The notes below the pieces were generated by a model. It did not search any database, was not told the origin of the DNA, and saw nothing but the letters and a program-made list of their open reading frames with translations. Source: Nepenthes gracilis (lineage: Eukaryota; Streptophyta; Magnoliopsida; Caryophyllales; Nepenthaceae). Taken from it: DNA of 64,000 nt. This document shows positions 1 through 11,719 of the stretch, piece after piece (position 1 is the first letter of the stretch; the number at the start of each line of letters is the position of its first letter). The stretch is taken from the NCBI GenBank assembly GCA_033239525.1, contig BSYO01000011.1, forward strand, positions 3,129,973 to 3,193,972. The letters are read 5' to 3'. The position numbers and the translations under genes were made by a program.

Positions 1-780
1 AGACCCATGTCTATGTTGTGTAAAATCTTCTCGTGAAAATGGGCCATATAACTCAGTGAACCGGTCCCTCAAAGCCTTTTTTGAACCGCTTCAGCTTAAA
101 TGGTAATTTGAGCCCTTTATTAAAAAGAGTCGAATTGGGCACAAATTTGACTAAAAATTGACCGAACTATTGACCAATCGACCCGAAAAGGATATTGGGA
201 TAATATAAAAAAAATTTTGGGCTCAAAATAATTAGGAAAATCGGTCCCAAGCCTTAACCAAACCGGTTCACATGAATCGAGAAATTTTCAGAATATGAAT
301 AAAATATTAAACTAACTCAAGGCCTACCCTGACTTGACTTACTAACATCAATAAGTATTGAATTAAATGATTGAAGTTTCGGTAAATTAATTGGCCACAA
401 AGTAGATTGAAAGACACTAAGTGTGGAATAAAGTTTCGTATATATTTTTCTGCATGTTCAAGGTCTATGAAATATTATATTTGGATATCGTTTGTTATGT
501 TAAACTATATTCATGAAAGTTTGGAAGGGCCTCTATGAAAATATGAAAAAAATTCAGTTACGTCCAGTGACATTCAATTAAGTTATGTTAAAGTTTGGTT
601 ATACGAGATCCCCTCAAAGTTGAAAAAGAAAAAATTGGACAATGGATCTTTTTCAGATGGTGATATTCCCTGACATGCCTTAGGATATTACAGTAAAAAA
701 TCAAAGAATTACTTTTATACGGTCCGTCCGTTTCGGCCCCGTCTACCGGGATTACAAGTAGTACCGCCCGCCTCGGAAAC
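1..780. other. Unassigned AT-rich DNA upstream of element A gag
   Basis: I recognise no gene here. The stretch lies just upstream of the gag remnant of element A, where a 5' LTR and primer site would be expected. It shows no likeness to the 3' LTR of that element at 8282-8910, and I find no primer-binding motif. It may be another insertion or a diverged leader. The short minus-strand frames here are not supported by anything. Confidence 0.4.
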
Positions 781-1745
781 ATGATTACCACCAAAACTCA
801 AACACATGCACCCGGAGACGTGACTTCCCTTTGCAACAACCCTCCAGCAGGTAGTCGTGGGGAAGATTGACAATTGGTCTTAATGCAAGCCATGAACGAT
901 CGAGTGGAGAACATGGTCGTGGCATTGAACACCCTTTGCATGCGTTAGAAACAGCAAAAGCAGGTGGCCCCAACTTCGACCGCAGGCACTCTTGTCTCAA
1001 AAAGGAGCCATAGGAGGAGTTGTCAAGCGATAAATGTGGAACAACCTGTTGAGCAAGGAAAGGTGCATTCAGACAACAGAGAAGGAGGTCGTTCGCGACT
1101 AGAAGGACGGCTAGGCTCGAGATCTGAGGAAAATAGCCCCGAGCGGCGAAATCCTTGTTATTTCAGAAATGATCGAAGGCCCCCGAATCACGATAGGCAC
1201 ACTTGCAACATGCAGCTTGCAGAAGGGAGTAGTCGCCCTAACCGGTCCAAACATCCTGAGTTGAGGGACTACCTCAATGAGAAGAGATCAACAGCAACTC
1301 CTGCCCCTCACGTGGAAGAAAAATTGGAGAAGGTTTTCCAACGCGTGTTCGATGATAGTGCAGAAAAGCACTATGCAGATTTGAGAAGATCTCCATTTAC
1401 GATGGAGATTAGAACTTGTCAACTCCCGCACAAATTTAAAATGCCAACGTTGGACACCTACAATAGAAGTGGTGATCCTATGGATCACCCTGGACCACTT
1501 CGCACACTTTTAAGTTTTCAAAGTCTAGACGAGATGAGTAAGTGTCAATGTTTTCTCCTAACACTAAAAGGAGATGCTCAAATTTGGTTTCATCGTTAGC
1601 CACCAAATTTGATCCGGTTATTTGAGGAATTGGCCAATTGTTTTCTGTCACAGTTTGTCTCTAATAGGAGGATTGAAAAACAATATTGGCACTTGGCTCG
1701 TATCAAGCAAGGGCTAAGGGAAAGCTTGAAAAGTTTTTTTTAAAG
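781..1745 (+). pseudogene. Element A gag remnant
   Basis: The frame from about 781, open from 964 to 1599, encodes a retrotransposon gag (capsid) domain. The diagnostic run is SPFTMEIRTCQLPHKFKMPT followed by a DxYNRSGDPMDH segment, matching the same segment in B (16520-16660), D (32817-32940) and E (49715-49840). It continues past a stop near 1599 through a segment ending in VEAKRM at about 1767. The C-terminal part of gag and the zinc knuckle are missing because of an internal deletion. Stops at about 870, 948 and 1599 show it is dead. The exact start is uncertain: 781 is chosen by position relative to the other gag starts. Confidence 0.75.
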
Positions 1746-1789
1746 ATCCATTGTGGAAGCCAAGCGGATGGATACTTATTCCGGGTACT

Positions 1790-3154
1790 AATTGCTAAGC
1801 TTTATGGATACTTATTTCGAATACAATCAAATCAAGATGAGCTAGGAAGATGAGAAACATACTTCCTTCATGACTGATCAATGCATATATTGTTATAAGG
1901 TTATACCTTTTGGACCCAAAAATACAATGGCCACTTATCAGTAGCTTGTAAACAAAATATTTGAGCCTCAAATTAGTAGAAACATGGAGGTCTACATGGA
2001 TGATATACTCGTGAAGAGTAAGGTTATGTGTGACCATATCAAAGATTTGAACAAATCCTTTGGGGTACTAAAAAAATATCAGATGAAGTTGAACCAAACT
2101 AAGTGTGTTTTTGGAATAACCTCTGAAAAGTTCTTGGGTTTTATAATCTCACAGCGTGGGATTGAAGCCAATTCAGAGAAAATAAAGGTCATAATTGATA
2201 TGGCACCTCCAGCGATAGTGAAGTATGTCCAGAGACTAATTGGGAGGCTTGCAACTTTATCCCGTTTTTTGGCCAATTCGGCTGAGAAGTACCTTCCCTT
2301 TTTTAACGCTTTAAGGGGAACGAAAGCAAATGGTTTCATTTGGACAGCTGACTACCAGACTGCTTTCTAAGAGTTGAAGGACTATTTGTCTAGCCCTCCT
2401 CTATTGGCTTCACCAAGGTAAGGTGAAGATTTGTGTCTATACTTGGTAGTTTCGGAGATGGTGTTTAGTATTAATCCGAGAACAATTAGATGTGCAATAG
2501 TTAGTATACTATATTAGTAAAATGTTGGTAGACGCTGAAACTCATTACTCACACACAGAGAAAATGGCCTTAGCATTTGTTCATTTGGCCCGAAAATTAC
2601 AGCCTTATTTCCAAGCTCATAGGATAATATTACTCACTAACCAGCCTTTGAAAGCTATGCTATAACGGCCAGACATGTCCAGAAGATTAATAAAATGTGT
2701 TATAGAGTTTGGTGAGTTTCACATTGAGTTTAGACCAAAGTCAGCAATCAATGGTCAAGCCTTGGCAGACTTTATTGTTGAAACTACGACGCCAATTTTG
2801 GACACCTCCGTTGATAATGAAAACATTAGTCGGATGGATAACTTTCCCAGTTAGACTTTGCACGTTGATGGGACATCAACACAGTCCGGCAGTGGGACAG
2901 GAGTGGTTATGAGGACTCCAGATGGGAAAGAAATCTACTACTCCTTGAGACTTGGATTCTCGACGACTAACAACGTCGCAGAGTATGAGGCCTTGTTAGC
3001 CAGACTTAAACTTGCCAAAGAGTGTTTAGCGAAACACGTGATCATATACAACGACTCTGAGCTGATCGTGAAGCAAATTCAAGGAAGTTTTAACGTAGCT
3101 AGTCCTTTGCTTAAAAATTACCCGGCAAAAGTGAAAAGTATGGTAGAAAATTGA
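1790..3154 (+). pseudogene. Element A reverse transcriptase and dual RNase H remnant
   Basis: The sequence enters RT at the block LLSFMDTYFEYNQIKM and lacks the fingers subdomain. The catalytic box is YMDD at 1992-2003. Thumb and connection follow to about 2400 (LIGRLATLSRFLA, then SPPLLASP). A first RNase H-like region spans about 2430-2720. A second RNase H spans about 2850-3150 (HVDGTSTQSGSGTGVV, then NNVAEYEALLARLKLAKEC, then YNDSELIVKQ). The second, archaeal-type RNase H is a known hallmark of plant Tat elements. Stops at several points, including inside RT and at about 2368, make it a pseudogene. Confidence 0.85.
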
Positions 3155-3199
3155 CAAATTGGAGATAGTTCACATCTCCTGAGCAGATAATAGAAAAAC

Positions 3200-4560
3200 A
3201 GAGCAGCTTGCCAAGGCTACAACCACTGAAAACCTTGAACAATATACGAGATGTCTGCGAAAAATTCTGCAGACTCCAAGTATTGAAGAGCATGAACAAG
3301 AAATTCTGCAGGTTCACGATGAGGAAAATTGAATGTCACCCTACTGGAGATACTTTATTGATGAAATTTTGCCAGAGAGCCCAGACGATGCCAAACATGT
3401 GAAAAAGACAACGGGTTGGTAAACTATTGTGGACGAAAAAATGTACTGTCGAGTATACTCAATCCCATATCTCAAATGCCTCATTCCAGAAGAGGCAGAT
3501 TATGTCTTGAGTGAGGTCCATCTTGGCATATGTGGATCTCACATTAGATGTAAAAATTTAACCTTCAAAATCATGAGACAAGGTTATTACTTGCCTATCA
3601 TGAAAAAGGATGCAATGGATTTCGTCAAAAGGTATAAAAACTGTCAACTGTACGGGAATATACTTTATCAACCACCGACTGAATTGAAAACCTTGCAGAC
3701 ACCGTGACCCTTTGCACAGTAGGGGCTTGATATCCTTGACCCGTTTCCAGTCGCCTCCGGCCAAAGAAAGTTTGTTATTGCGGAGATTAATTATTTCACA
3801 AAATGGCTGGAGGCTACTCCCTTGGCAAAAATTACCGAACACAATGCTATGGAATTTGTGCGACAAAGTATTATCTGCCAGTTTGGGATCCCACAAGTTA
3901 TAATAACTAACAATGGAACCCAGTTTACAGGAAATCACTTCACCAAATACTGCACAAGTTTAGGTGTCGAGCTGATACGTACATCAGTGGCTTACCCATA
4001 GGCTAATGGGTAGGTGAAAGTGACTTACAGAACTCTGTTGTATGGGTTGAAGACAAAAATGGAGGACGCTAGGAGCTCCTCGGTATATGATTTGCCTTTG
4101 ATACTGTGGTCCTATAGAACTACACCCAATGAGCCAACTCGAGAAACTCCATTCAGTCTATACTTTGGGATAGAGGCAGTGATCCCTGTAGAGATTGGGT
4201 TATCGAGCCTCAGGGTTAAGTGCTTTAATCCTCTAAGCAATGGTCAGAGACTCAAAGAACATCTTGACCTACTCCATGAAACCCGAGAAGCAACCAAGGT
4301 AAGAACGGTTGCTTATCAGCAAAGAGTTGCACGGTATTATTATAAAAGAGTGAAGGCTCAAAAGTTTAACGTTGGAGACTTGTAACTACGCAATATAGAG
4401 GCCACAAGAAAAATTATTAATAGAAACAAACTGTCTCCAAATTGAAATGGACCATTTATCATGTTAGTCATTCTCCAGGATGGTACATACAAATTGCACA
4501 ACTAGAACGGAAAATTAATACCAAGAACTTGGAATGTTGTTCATTTAAAGAAATTTTATC
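3200..4560 (+). pseudogene. Element A integrase remnant
   Basis: The zinc-binding N-terminal region (EVHLGICGSH, then FVKRYKNCQLYGN) lies at about 3500-3660. The catalytic core follows from 3720 and the C-terminal GPF-like segment ends near 4560. Key residues are lost: the second catalytic aspartate is N in ITNNGTQFTG (about 3904-3933), and the glutamate of the usual QVEVTNRT block is K (VKVTYRT, about 4014). Stops interrupt PFAQ*GLDIL (3720-3722), the YP*ANG* block near 4000-4014, and the C-terminus. It cannot make an active integrase as it stands. Confidence 0.85.
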
Positions 4561-4579
4561 AATAGTTACATTCAAAGAT

Positions 4580-5160
4580 CCAGGTATGCAATGTAAGCTT
4601 CCCCATGTACTTATATTATGTTCAATATTAATAAAATTGTTTGTTTTCTTACGAGATAGTTTGCCTTTTTTATCTGTTTATTTTATTTTTGTTTCATTTA
4701 AATGTATGTGCTCATGTAATAAGTAATAATGTATCAAACTAAACCGGCTTAAATTGCCCCTAAGTCAGGTAAGATTTTCATCCCACCTGTTCCGTGACCC
4801 AAGGCGGTCAAAAGAATCTCGATCCAGTTATCGAACGATCCGCTAGCGATCGAAATTTCCAATTATGGATCCATTCCAACCGACCAAACGCGGTTGAAAA
4901 ATTAAACTTGGGAGACTGTTTAGCATGCGTGTTGCGACTCCCTTCCTCAGGGATTAGCACCTTCAATTAACCATGGCCTTGCAAACTAGGATCAAAATTA
5001 TTAACGATCTTGATTTCACTAAAACTCGACGCCAATAAGCATAGCCAAAACGCTTAGCCAGCAAACGATTAATCACTAAACAAACTGGATAACCAAAAAC
5101 TGATATATTAATAAGCCAGCATATTCTGTACAATGTCAAAATTAGACAACTAATAAAATA
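4580..5160. other. Element A post-pol spacer
   Basis: Non-coding DNA between the end of integrase and the antisense gene. It opens with a block shared with B and D (cccctaagtc, about 4758). One or two decayed relatives of the 39-40 bp repeat that forms arrays in B and D (ggcggtc and similar) are seen at about 4797-4860, followed by a cttgggagactg motif near 4908. Confidence 0.5.
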
Positions 5161-5162
5161 AG

Positions 5163-7011
5163 CTATCTTTGCAAACTCTTTGGATGACGAGAACTTGGCT
5201 CTTCGGAGTCAGAAAAATCCTATAAGTCAGATGAGCGACGTGCACTTCTATTCCTCTCATTAAAAAAGTTGATCGAAAATTGCGAATCAACCAGCAATGC
5301 GATCTGCTGGCAAAATTTAACATCATCCAGAAAGCGGGTGTTCATCACAGGTCCAACTACCTCTGACCTGAAGCACGCCCTCAGCTCAGAGTGTAAGCGG
5401 GCATTTTCACTCCGAAACTTTGTATTTTGTTAGTTGGCCAACTCTAGCACATCCTTGGCACCCTGCAACTCAGCTTGAAGATTAGAGATTTGGTCTTAGA
5501 GTTGTTGCAGAGTGTTGGGATCAATCTGGGTTAGTCATGAATGGTTGATTTCATCTTACAATTGACGAATCCACAGCTTCCTTTGATGAAGGCCAATCTT
5601 CAATGGGTCAACCATCTTTTCCTCTTGTGGAAGCACAAAATAAGTGAGTACTGGATAGCAATGTTTATACCACTAAATGGAAAGGATTAACTAAGTACCT
5701 ATAGTGAGAAATGTCGCCTGAGAGCCGCCCCAGTCAAAGAAATTCTTGCTCCAATTGCCGGAGTGGATTCAAGGTGTCTCTCAATGGGGCTAAGGCGAGG
5801 AGTTGAAGCCGTTGAGCCCGGAGTGAATGGCCAGGTAGGAGGATGATCTCTAGCCTCTGGTTGAGATGGGGGAGCCGCTAAATTAAACGCCGAAGACTCT
5901 TGATGAAAAGTCTCCTCTCCACTAGCCACTCTAGCAACTTCCTCTGCAATGGTCTGACAAGTAGATGGCCCAACTTGCATGTGTGAAGAGACAGGCAACA
6001 ACACTTCTCTAGTCGAGACATCTCTAGCCTCAATTTGAGGGCCACACTCGCCAGACTGACCAATATTATCCGACTGGCCCATGATCTCTTGAACGCACGG
6101 GGGCTCCACAGAATTTACTGGAGGATCCTCACCAGTAACGATTTCAGGCCTTGAACCCATCTCCAACTCTGGCTCTAGACCCGTTTGAACAAGAGGGTCT
6201 GAAATTGCGCTCCCAATATGTGAAACTTTTGGTCCAAGCCCAAGAGGGTTTGCTTCAACAAATTGAGAAGTTACATATTGCCGCCGTGATGAAGCAGCCT
6301 TGGCTTAAGTGCCATCAGTTTTTCTTTTACGAATTTTGGGTGGGGACCGGTTACCTACTCAACAAAGACCAACAATTCCAATGAGAGAAGGCGGTCCTTA
6401 TTTTTATCGATGAAAGAATCTGCCTTCTCCCGAAGAATCTCAATAAACGGTCTAGCAAACTTCTCATCTTGAGGAGTAACCCTACTAGTGAGAGAATAAG
6501 TGACTCTTCCCCAACCACCAAAAATGCCCACAGATAACTTCAAAAAGAAGAATCTATCTTTCCAATCCTTTACGGACTCGTGGATTAGTACGAAAAGATT
6601 TATTTCCCTCGGAGACAACGACATCCAATCACTACTTTGAACGAATCGAAAATAACTTTAACAGCAACGAAGTTAAACACCAAAATCCTAACAACTTCAA
6701 AAAACCCATGAAGATGAAAAAATATGCAGAGGCAGCAAAGATACCTAATAGCGTTCGCATAGAATCTGGTAATGGAAACGTCGAAATCCTTTAACATTTG
6801 AAGTAGCTAGTGCCAATGGGAATACAAAGGCCACCCCTAAGGTAGATGTCGTAAATAGTGATGAAGTTGTCGAGAGGAACGCAACGCAAGCTCTATCATC
6901 TTCACCAGGAACCACGTATGGAATATCCCTGGGGATTCCAAACTAGGAATACAATTTCTTGACTTCATCTCCAGTGAGCACTGAACGGATATCAACGACT
7001 CAAATAGCCAT
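5163..7011 (-). pseudogene. Element A antisense gene (Transposase_28-like domain plus coiled coil)
   Basis: The start codon at 7011 is chosen by alignment with the homologous starts in B, D and E. The N-terminal half holds a domain resembling the plant family called putative gypsy type transposon (GIPRDIPYVVPGEDDRAC, then ITRFYANAIRYLCCLCIF). A low-complexity middle region follows (5700-6166 open). An intron of 75 bp with GT-AG ends is predicted at 5624-5698. The last exon encodes a coiled coil and ends in the shared C-terminal signature (FLDDVKFCQQIALLVDSQF), with the stop at 5163. A minus-strand TATAAAT is at 7123-7129, 112 bp upstream. Frameshifts and stops break the N-terminal domain. Function is unknown. 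Confidence 0.7.
5624..5698 (-). other. Predicted intron in element A antisense gene
   Basis: On the minus strand the donor reads AG/GTAC and the acceptor CCACAAG/AGG. It separates the low-complexity region from the coiled-coil exon, at the same place as the introns in B, D and E. Confidence 0.6.
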
Positions 7012-7122
7012 GGAGCGATACTCGACAGAGAAGAGAAGTAACAAGAAAGCAAAGAGGTTCAAGAGAGAGTTAGGGTTTGAGGATTAAAGACGAAGATGAA
7101 AACTAATATGAAACAATGCCGG

Positions 7123-7129
7123 ATTTATA
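7123..7129 (-). promoter_or_regulatory. TATA box for antisense gene of element A
   Basis: The minus strand reads CTATAAATCC here, 112 bp upstream of the ATG at 7011. Position and sequence fit a plant TATA box. Use in the cell is not shown. Confidence 0.5.
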
Positions 7130-7296
7130 GCAGATTTTTTGAGTTTGAAAAGGTGCCACTTTTGAATTGAAAGGACACACAGTTTCGAGGAATGACATGA
7201 TTGCAAATTACTTGGAAAATCGTCATCATTAATGACGCCAAGAACAACACCTAAGATAAATCTCGAAAAGTAAACCGGTTTCTTGCTGTTGATAGA

Positions 7297-8070
7297 ATCT
7301 CTCCGGAGACCTTATTCTCTCCGGAGACCATGTCTCTCCGAAGACCTTGTTTACTCCAGATACCTTATCTCTCCGAAGACCTCTCTCTCTAGAAATTTTG
7401 TTCTCTTTGGAGAACTTTCCCTCTCTTTGAAACCTAGTTCTCTTCGGAAATCTTGTCTCTCCTGAGACCTTATTTTCTCCGAAGGCCATGTCTCTCCGAA
7501 AATCCTATTGACTCCGGAGACCTTATCTTTTTGGAGAGTTTATCTCTCTCTTGAGATCTTTTTTCTCTCCAAAGACCCTATTCATTCTGGAGACCTTATC
7601 TCTCTACAGACCATTTTTTTCTCCGAAAATTTCGCTCTCTTCGAGACCTTTTCCTCTCCTTAAAACTTGGTTATTTCCGAAGACCTTATCTCTCTCCGGA
7701 AATTTTGCTCTCTCCGGAGACCTTATTCTCTCCTTGAAACTTGGTTATCTCCAAAGATCTTATCTCTTTTCGGAGACCTTATCTCTCTCTGGAGACCCTA
7801 TTTATTCCGGAGACCTTATCTCTCCGGAGACCTTTTCTTCTCCTTGAAACTTGATTAACTCCAAAGACCTTATCTCTCCGGACGCCTTATTCACTCTGGA
7901 AACCTTATCTCTCTTCGAAAATTTTGCTTTCTTCGAAGACCTTATTCTCTCCTTAAAACTTGATTCTCTCCGGAGATCTTGTGTCTCCAGAAACCTTGTT
8001 CACTTCAGAGACTTTGGCTCTCTGGAGACCTTATCTTTTCGGAGACCTTATTTCTCCGACAAATTTGTCA
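7297..8070. repeat. Minisatellite of 17-19 bp monomers in element A
   Basis: About 42 head-to-tail copies, counted by eye, of a unit close to CTCCGGAGACCTTATCT. Variants such as CCTTGAAACTTGG recur every four to six monomers, giving a hint of higher-order structure. Because the monomer is near 18 bp, frames stay open and give spurious peptides rich in SLRRPYS-like repeats. It lies between the antisense gene and the 3' LTR, where Tat and Ogre elements are known to carry tandem repeats that can seed satellite DNA. Confidence 0.9.
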
Positions 8071-8281
8071 TTCTATATTTTTTTTCTCTCACTCCAGACT
8101 CAATCCATTCCTAGAATTTGATCACTTCCGCTCAATTGTGTCCTTGATTGGTTTCAAGAAAATCAGCTACAATAAGATTTTGCCAAAGTAACAACAGAGA
8201 ACAGATCAGATGAGACAAGAGTACACCATCAATGAACATATCAGATGTTTAAAGCTCAAAACTTCTGACATGTGGGACCAG

Positions 8282-8910
8282 TGATGGGTACGGCTATTAA
8301 TGGGTCTACACGAAGAAAGGCCACCAAGGCCATAATATAAAATGGACTAGACAGCATTGAAGCCCACGAACGCAGGTCCAGTAAGATCCTATTCAGTGAA
8401 CTGTTGAGCCACACGCACGATGTGCACGATCCCATGCCCGGAGACCACAACTACTATGTTTAATCCCAGAGGCCGTAATTGCTCCAGTTGGATTCCAAAA
8501 GCCATAACCACTTGAGTTGGTTCTATCCAGCATGACTTCATGAGTCATGAGAAAACAGGCAGACAATAACGAAACTGTTTTGGCATCCTATAAAAGGAAA
8601 GAGGAGACTACTCAAGAAAGGGAGCCCACTACTTGGAATACTAGATGAACATAAACTGGACTAAAATACTTGGACCGAGAAAGGAAGGATAATTATCTTC
8701 TCTTTTAAAAAATTTTCTTTCTCTTTATTTTTTGGGACGAGGATTGACTTGAGCGTCAGAGTACCTTTCAGGAAGTAAGCTCCGATTATACTTTGATTCT
8801 TGTTTTAGTTGTGGTACGCAGGTTTTGGATTGTCAAAAACAGAATTGAGATCTTACCTGCAGAAGGCATAATCAATACCCATTGCAAATCCAGATCTCTG
8901 GTACACATCA
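8282..8910 (+). repeat. Element A 3' LTR
   Basis: The LTR runs from TGATGGGTAC to ACACATCA, 629 bp. It is preceded by the purine-rich catgtgggaccag, matching the PPT of D and E. A TATA box (tataaaag) lies at 8589-8596. The motif TGACTTGAGCGTC, found in all LTRs of this type here, starts at about 8751. It is followed by agtat, the likely target-site duplication. Confidence 0.8.
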
Positions 8911-9473
8911 AGTATATTCAAAATCAATCGGTTTGTCACGATATTATTCATCATCAGCTGGCCAAAGATTTGCTCAAAAATCTTTCGTCCGCTAACCTCA
9001 TGCCTAAACTAATTACAAATTCAAGACTACGTTTCAATTTAATTTAAACTGTAAAATATCACTTTCATTCAAAATCGAAATCCGACACATTAGAATGCCA
9101 GGAAGATGCAGAGGCTTTTCACCGACCGCCGGAAAATCTAAATTCGAGGGTTTCGTGTAGTCTGTTCTCTCTGAGGTAAAAATAAATCGGAAAATTTCAG
9201 TTGGACAAAAGAAGACAAGGAACGCACTGATTGAACCTCATTCAATCAACCACTAATTAAACCACAAAAGCAAGGGAATGAGCGCGCGCTAGAGAGAGAG
9301 AGAGAGAGAGGGAGGAAGGGAGCGCTCACGGCAGTAGCAGCTTGGCCGTTGCCAGTTCCAGCATCCCAAGCCAAGGAGTGATGAAGTGTACGAGCAGCGA
9401 GCCATGAATACCATTCCTTCGGGTAATCGGGCCTCGCATCCACATACACATCCGCTTCGTACTTCGCTGCCAT
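8911..9473 (-). CDS. Methyltransferase copy L1: exon 1 and part of intron
   Basis: Exon 1 is 9473-9330, encoding 48 residues from MAAKYEADVYVDARPDYPKE to GNGQAATA. It contains the SAM-binding motif I (DAGTGNG). The start at 9473 is preferred over an upstream in-frame ATG at 9503, because copy L3 aligns from the downstream methionine. The donor GTGAGC follows, and then a CT microsatellite on the coding strand. Only about 420 bp of intron remain before element A begins at 8910; exon 2 must lie left of the window. The box equivalent to the L2 TATA reads CCATAAAAC rather than CTATAAAAC (9556-9563). L1 is likely silenced or a pseudogene, though splicing across the insertion cannot be excluded. Confidence 0.8.
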
Positions 9474-9573
9474 CTCCCCTTCCTGCAAACCTGCGTTTCC
9501 CACCGGCGAAAAAGGACTTTCAGATCAGAACGATTCGGTGTTATTTTCGGGCGCGTTTTATGGCGTGATAAAT

Positions 9574-11065
9574 TTGAATTTTTATCGGAAATTCAACATT
9601 TGAATTTTCAATTTCAATATTATTATTATTTTCTATTCCTATTCCAGCCTAGAATTTGTTAATAAAATTATAAATATAATATTTATATAGTAAATTTAAC
9701 AAAAAATATATAAAATATATTGTGTATTTAAATAAAATTTGTTAATAAAATTATAAAAATGTTTCTCATCTGACAAGTCTTAAGGAGAAGTAAACCACCT
9801 ATAATTTAATAATTTATGCTAAATTCATGGAGTGGGGCATCCTATTTTTTAAAGAAGAAGTAGGATTTTTATTTTTATATAAATTATTAAATTAAAAAAT
9901 TTAATTATTAAAATTTAAATATTATATAATAATATTTAAATAATTAATTTTATTAAAAATATTTTTAATATTTAAAGTATTATTTAGTAAATATTAATAT
10001 TATAAATAAAAAATTTAAAAATATAGTTATATTTAATATTTTTTATTTTTAAATTTTGATCATTTAATTCTAATCCAATTGTCTCATAAAAAGAAGTAAA
10101 ATCTTATTTTTTTCTTAGGAGAAATATTATTATAAAACATATTCTTATTATTTTTAAATTCCACATTTGATTTTTCAATTTCAATACTATTATTATTTTC
10201 TAATCCTATTCTACCCTAGAATTTAAATTTTAATGCCAAATATAAATATAGTAAATCTAAGAAAAAAATATATAAAATATATTGTGTATTTAGATAAAAT
10301 TTGTTAATAAAATTATGAAAATGGTAACAATTTAGAAGAAATAAAATAAATTTTCCATAAGTGTTTTAAAAATTACAAAGTTTGTGTTAGAAAAATATCT
10401 TTTAAATAATATCAAAATTATTTTATATAATATGATATTTTATCTATTAATTAATACTAATAATACAATATAAAATAAATTAATTAATAAATATACGGAG
10501 TTATTTAGATAAATATATTGTTTAAGTAAACGTGATAGCTTAAACGAAAATTGATTTGAGCACATGAATCTTCTCAAAAGCGTCGTGAATAGATATTACC
10601 ATTTAAAAACGATACAAGCAGACACAATCGTTCAGAATAAATAAACTATCTTTCTTCTTGCACTCTCTAAAGTCACATTTATGGTTAATTCTTTTAGAAA
10701 TAATATAAAAAATAAAATAAAACACAACATAAAACAAAATATTTTAAAGAGTTATTTACTCAAAAAAATATTTTTTTCGTATTAGACGATAATATTTTAA
10801 TTAGAGTTCGGAGATTAATTTTGCTAATTTAGAAAAGAATTTCATTATATTTTTGAGATAATTTATACAAATTGAATCACATTTTTAGGGAGCCAACATT
10901 GTTTACACTTTTAATAATTTCCACTAGACATTAATTCATTAATCGGATGAATTTATCAAATTTTGTTTTTTTTTTTTCCCAAGAGAACATTTCATTCAAG
11001 AAGACAACAAACTCACCAATTTGTCCATTTCTTTCCCTTCTTTTTCCCCATTTTGAGGTTAAAAT
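9574..11065. other. AT-rich spacer upstream of copy L1
   Basis: No gene is seen. Parts align with the regions upstream of L2 (28440-29280) and L3/L4 (46010-46072 and 47186-47650), which shows it belongs to the duplicated unit. It contains an internal duplication: a block near 9590-9762 recurs near 10157-10325. Confidence 0.7.
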
Positions 11066-11690
11066 TGTTTGATTTTGTTTACTTTTTTATGAGTATCATA
11101 ATAAACAGATAGTTTTTAAAAGGCTGTGCAATATTTGTTTGAGAATAATGGTATAATTGATGTGGACATCATGAATTTTTTTAAATTAGAAGAGATTTTA
11201 TTTTTTTCGATTGGAAAAGATTTTATTTTATTTTGATTTTATTTAGTAAAATTTTATTAAGAAAGTATATCATATTATTTCTTAATTTTGGGATATAATT
11301 AGTTAAAAAATTATATTTATTTTTTAATTAATCTAATATGAAAATTCTATATAATGACTCTAACTTTAATATTGTATATATGATTAATGTGTTAAATCGA
11401 ATTTGTGTTTCTTTCCCTTCACTCACTTCCTTTTGCTTCTTTTCTCCTCCTTCTCCTGCATCAAATCTAGTATCAGGGAATTTGGAGAGGGTTACTTGTA
11501 ACTAATTTTTTTATAGTTAATTTATTCAGAATTTGTCTCGTAATTTTTTTCTTAATTGAAAAAAATTTTAAATTAAAAATATTATACATTATTATATTTT
11601 TTATACTCACGAGTTTAGTGGTTAATATTTGACGAGTGATTTGGTTTTATTCCGCTGTGCCAAATTATATATTTTGGTCGAACCAAAACA
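11066..11690 (+). repeat. Copia-type element 5' LTR
   Basis: It aligns end to end with 13226-13844. It ends in aaccaaaaca, two bases before the primer site. The start is placed at tgtttgatt; a start at 11070 is also possible. Confidence 0.7.
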
Positions 11691-11719
11691 TGTGGTATTA
11701 GAGAGAGATTACAGAATTT

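Larger units (their letters stand above)
781..8910 (+). mobile_element. Element A: degenerate Ty3/gypsy (Tat-like) retrotransposon
   Basis: The order is gag, RT, RNase H, second RNase H, integrase, antisense gene, minisatellite, 3' LTR. The 5' LTR is not identified in the window. A deletion near 1790 removed late gag, protease and the N-terminal part of RT, and stop codons are frequent. The 3' LTR ends at 8910 and is followed by agtat. In copy L2 of the host gene the same intron sequence continues without interruption (near 27780), so element A sits inside the intron of copy L1. Lineage is inferred from the dual RNase H and from close similarity to elements B and E. Confidence 0.85.

Noticed and set aside
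7551..8114. Overlapping open frames rich in SLRRPYS-like peptides
   Set aside because: They are the translation of the 18-bp minisatellite; a repeat unit divisible by three keeps frames open by chance.
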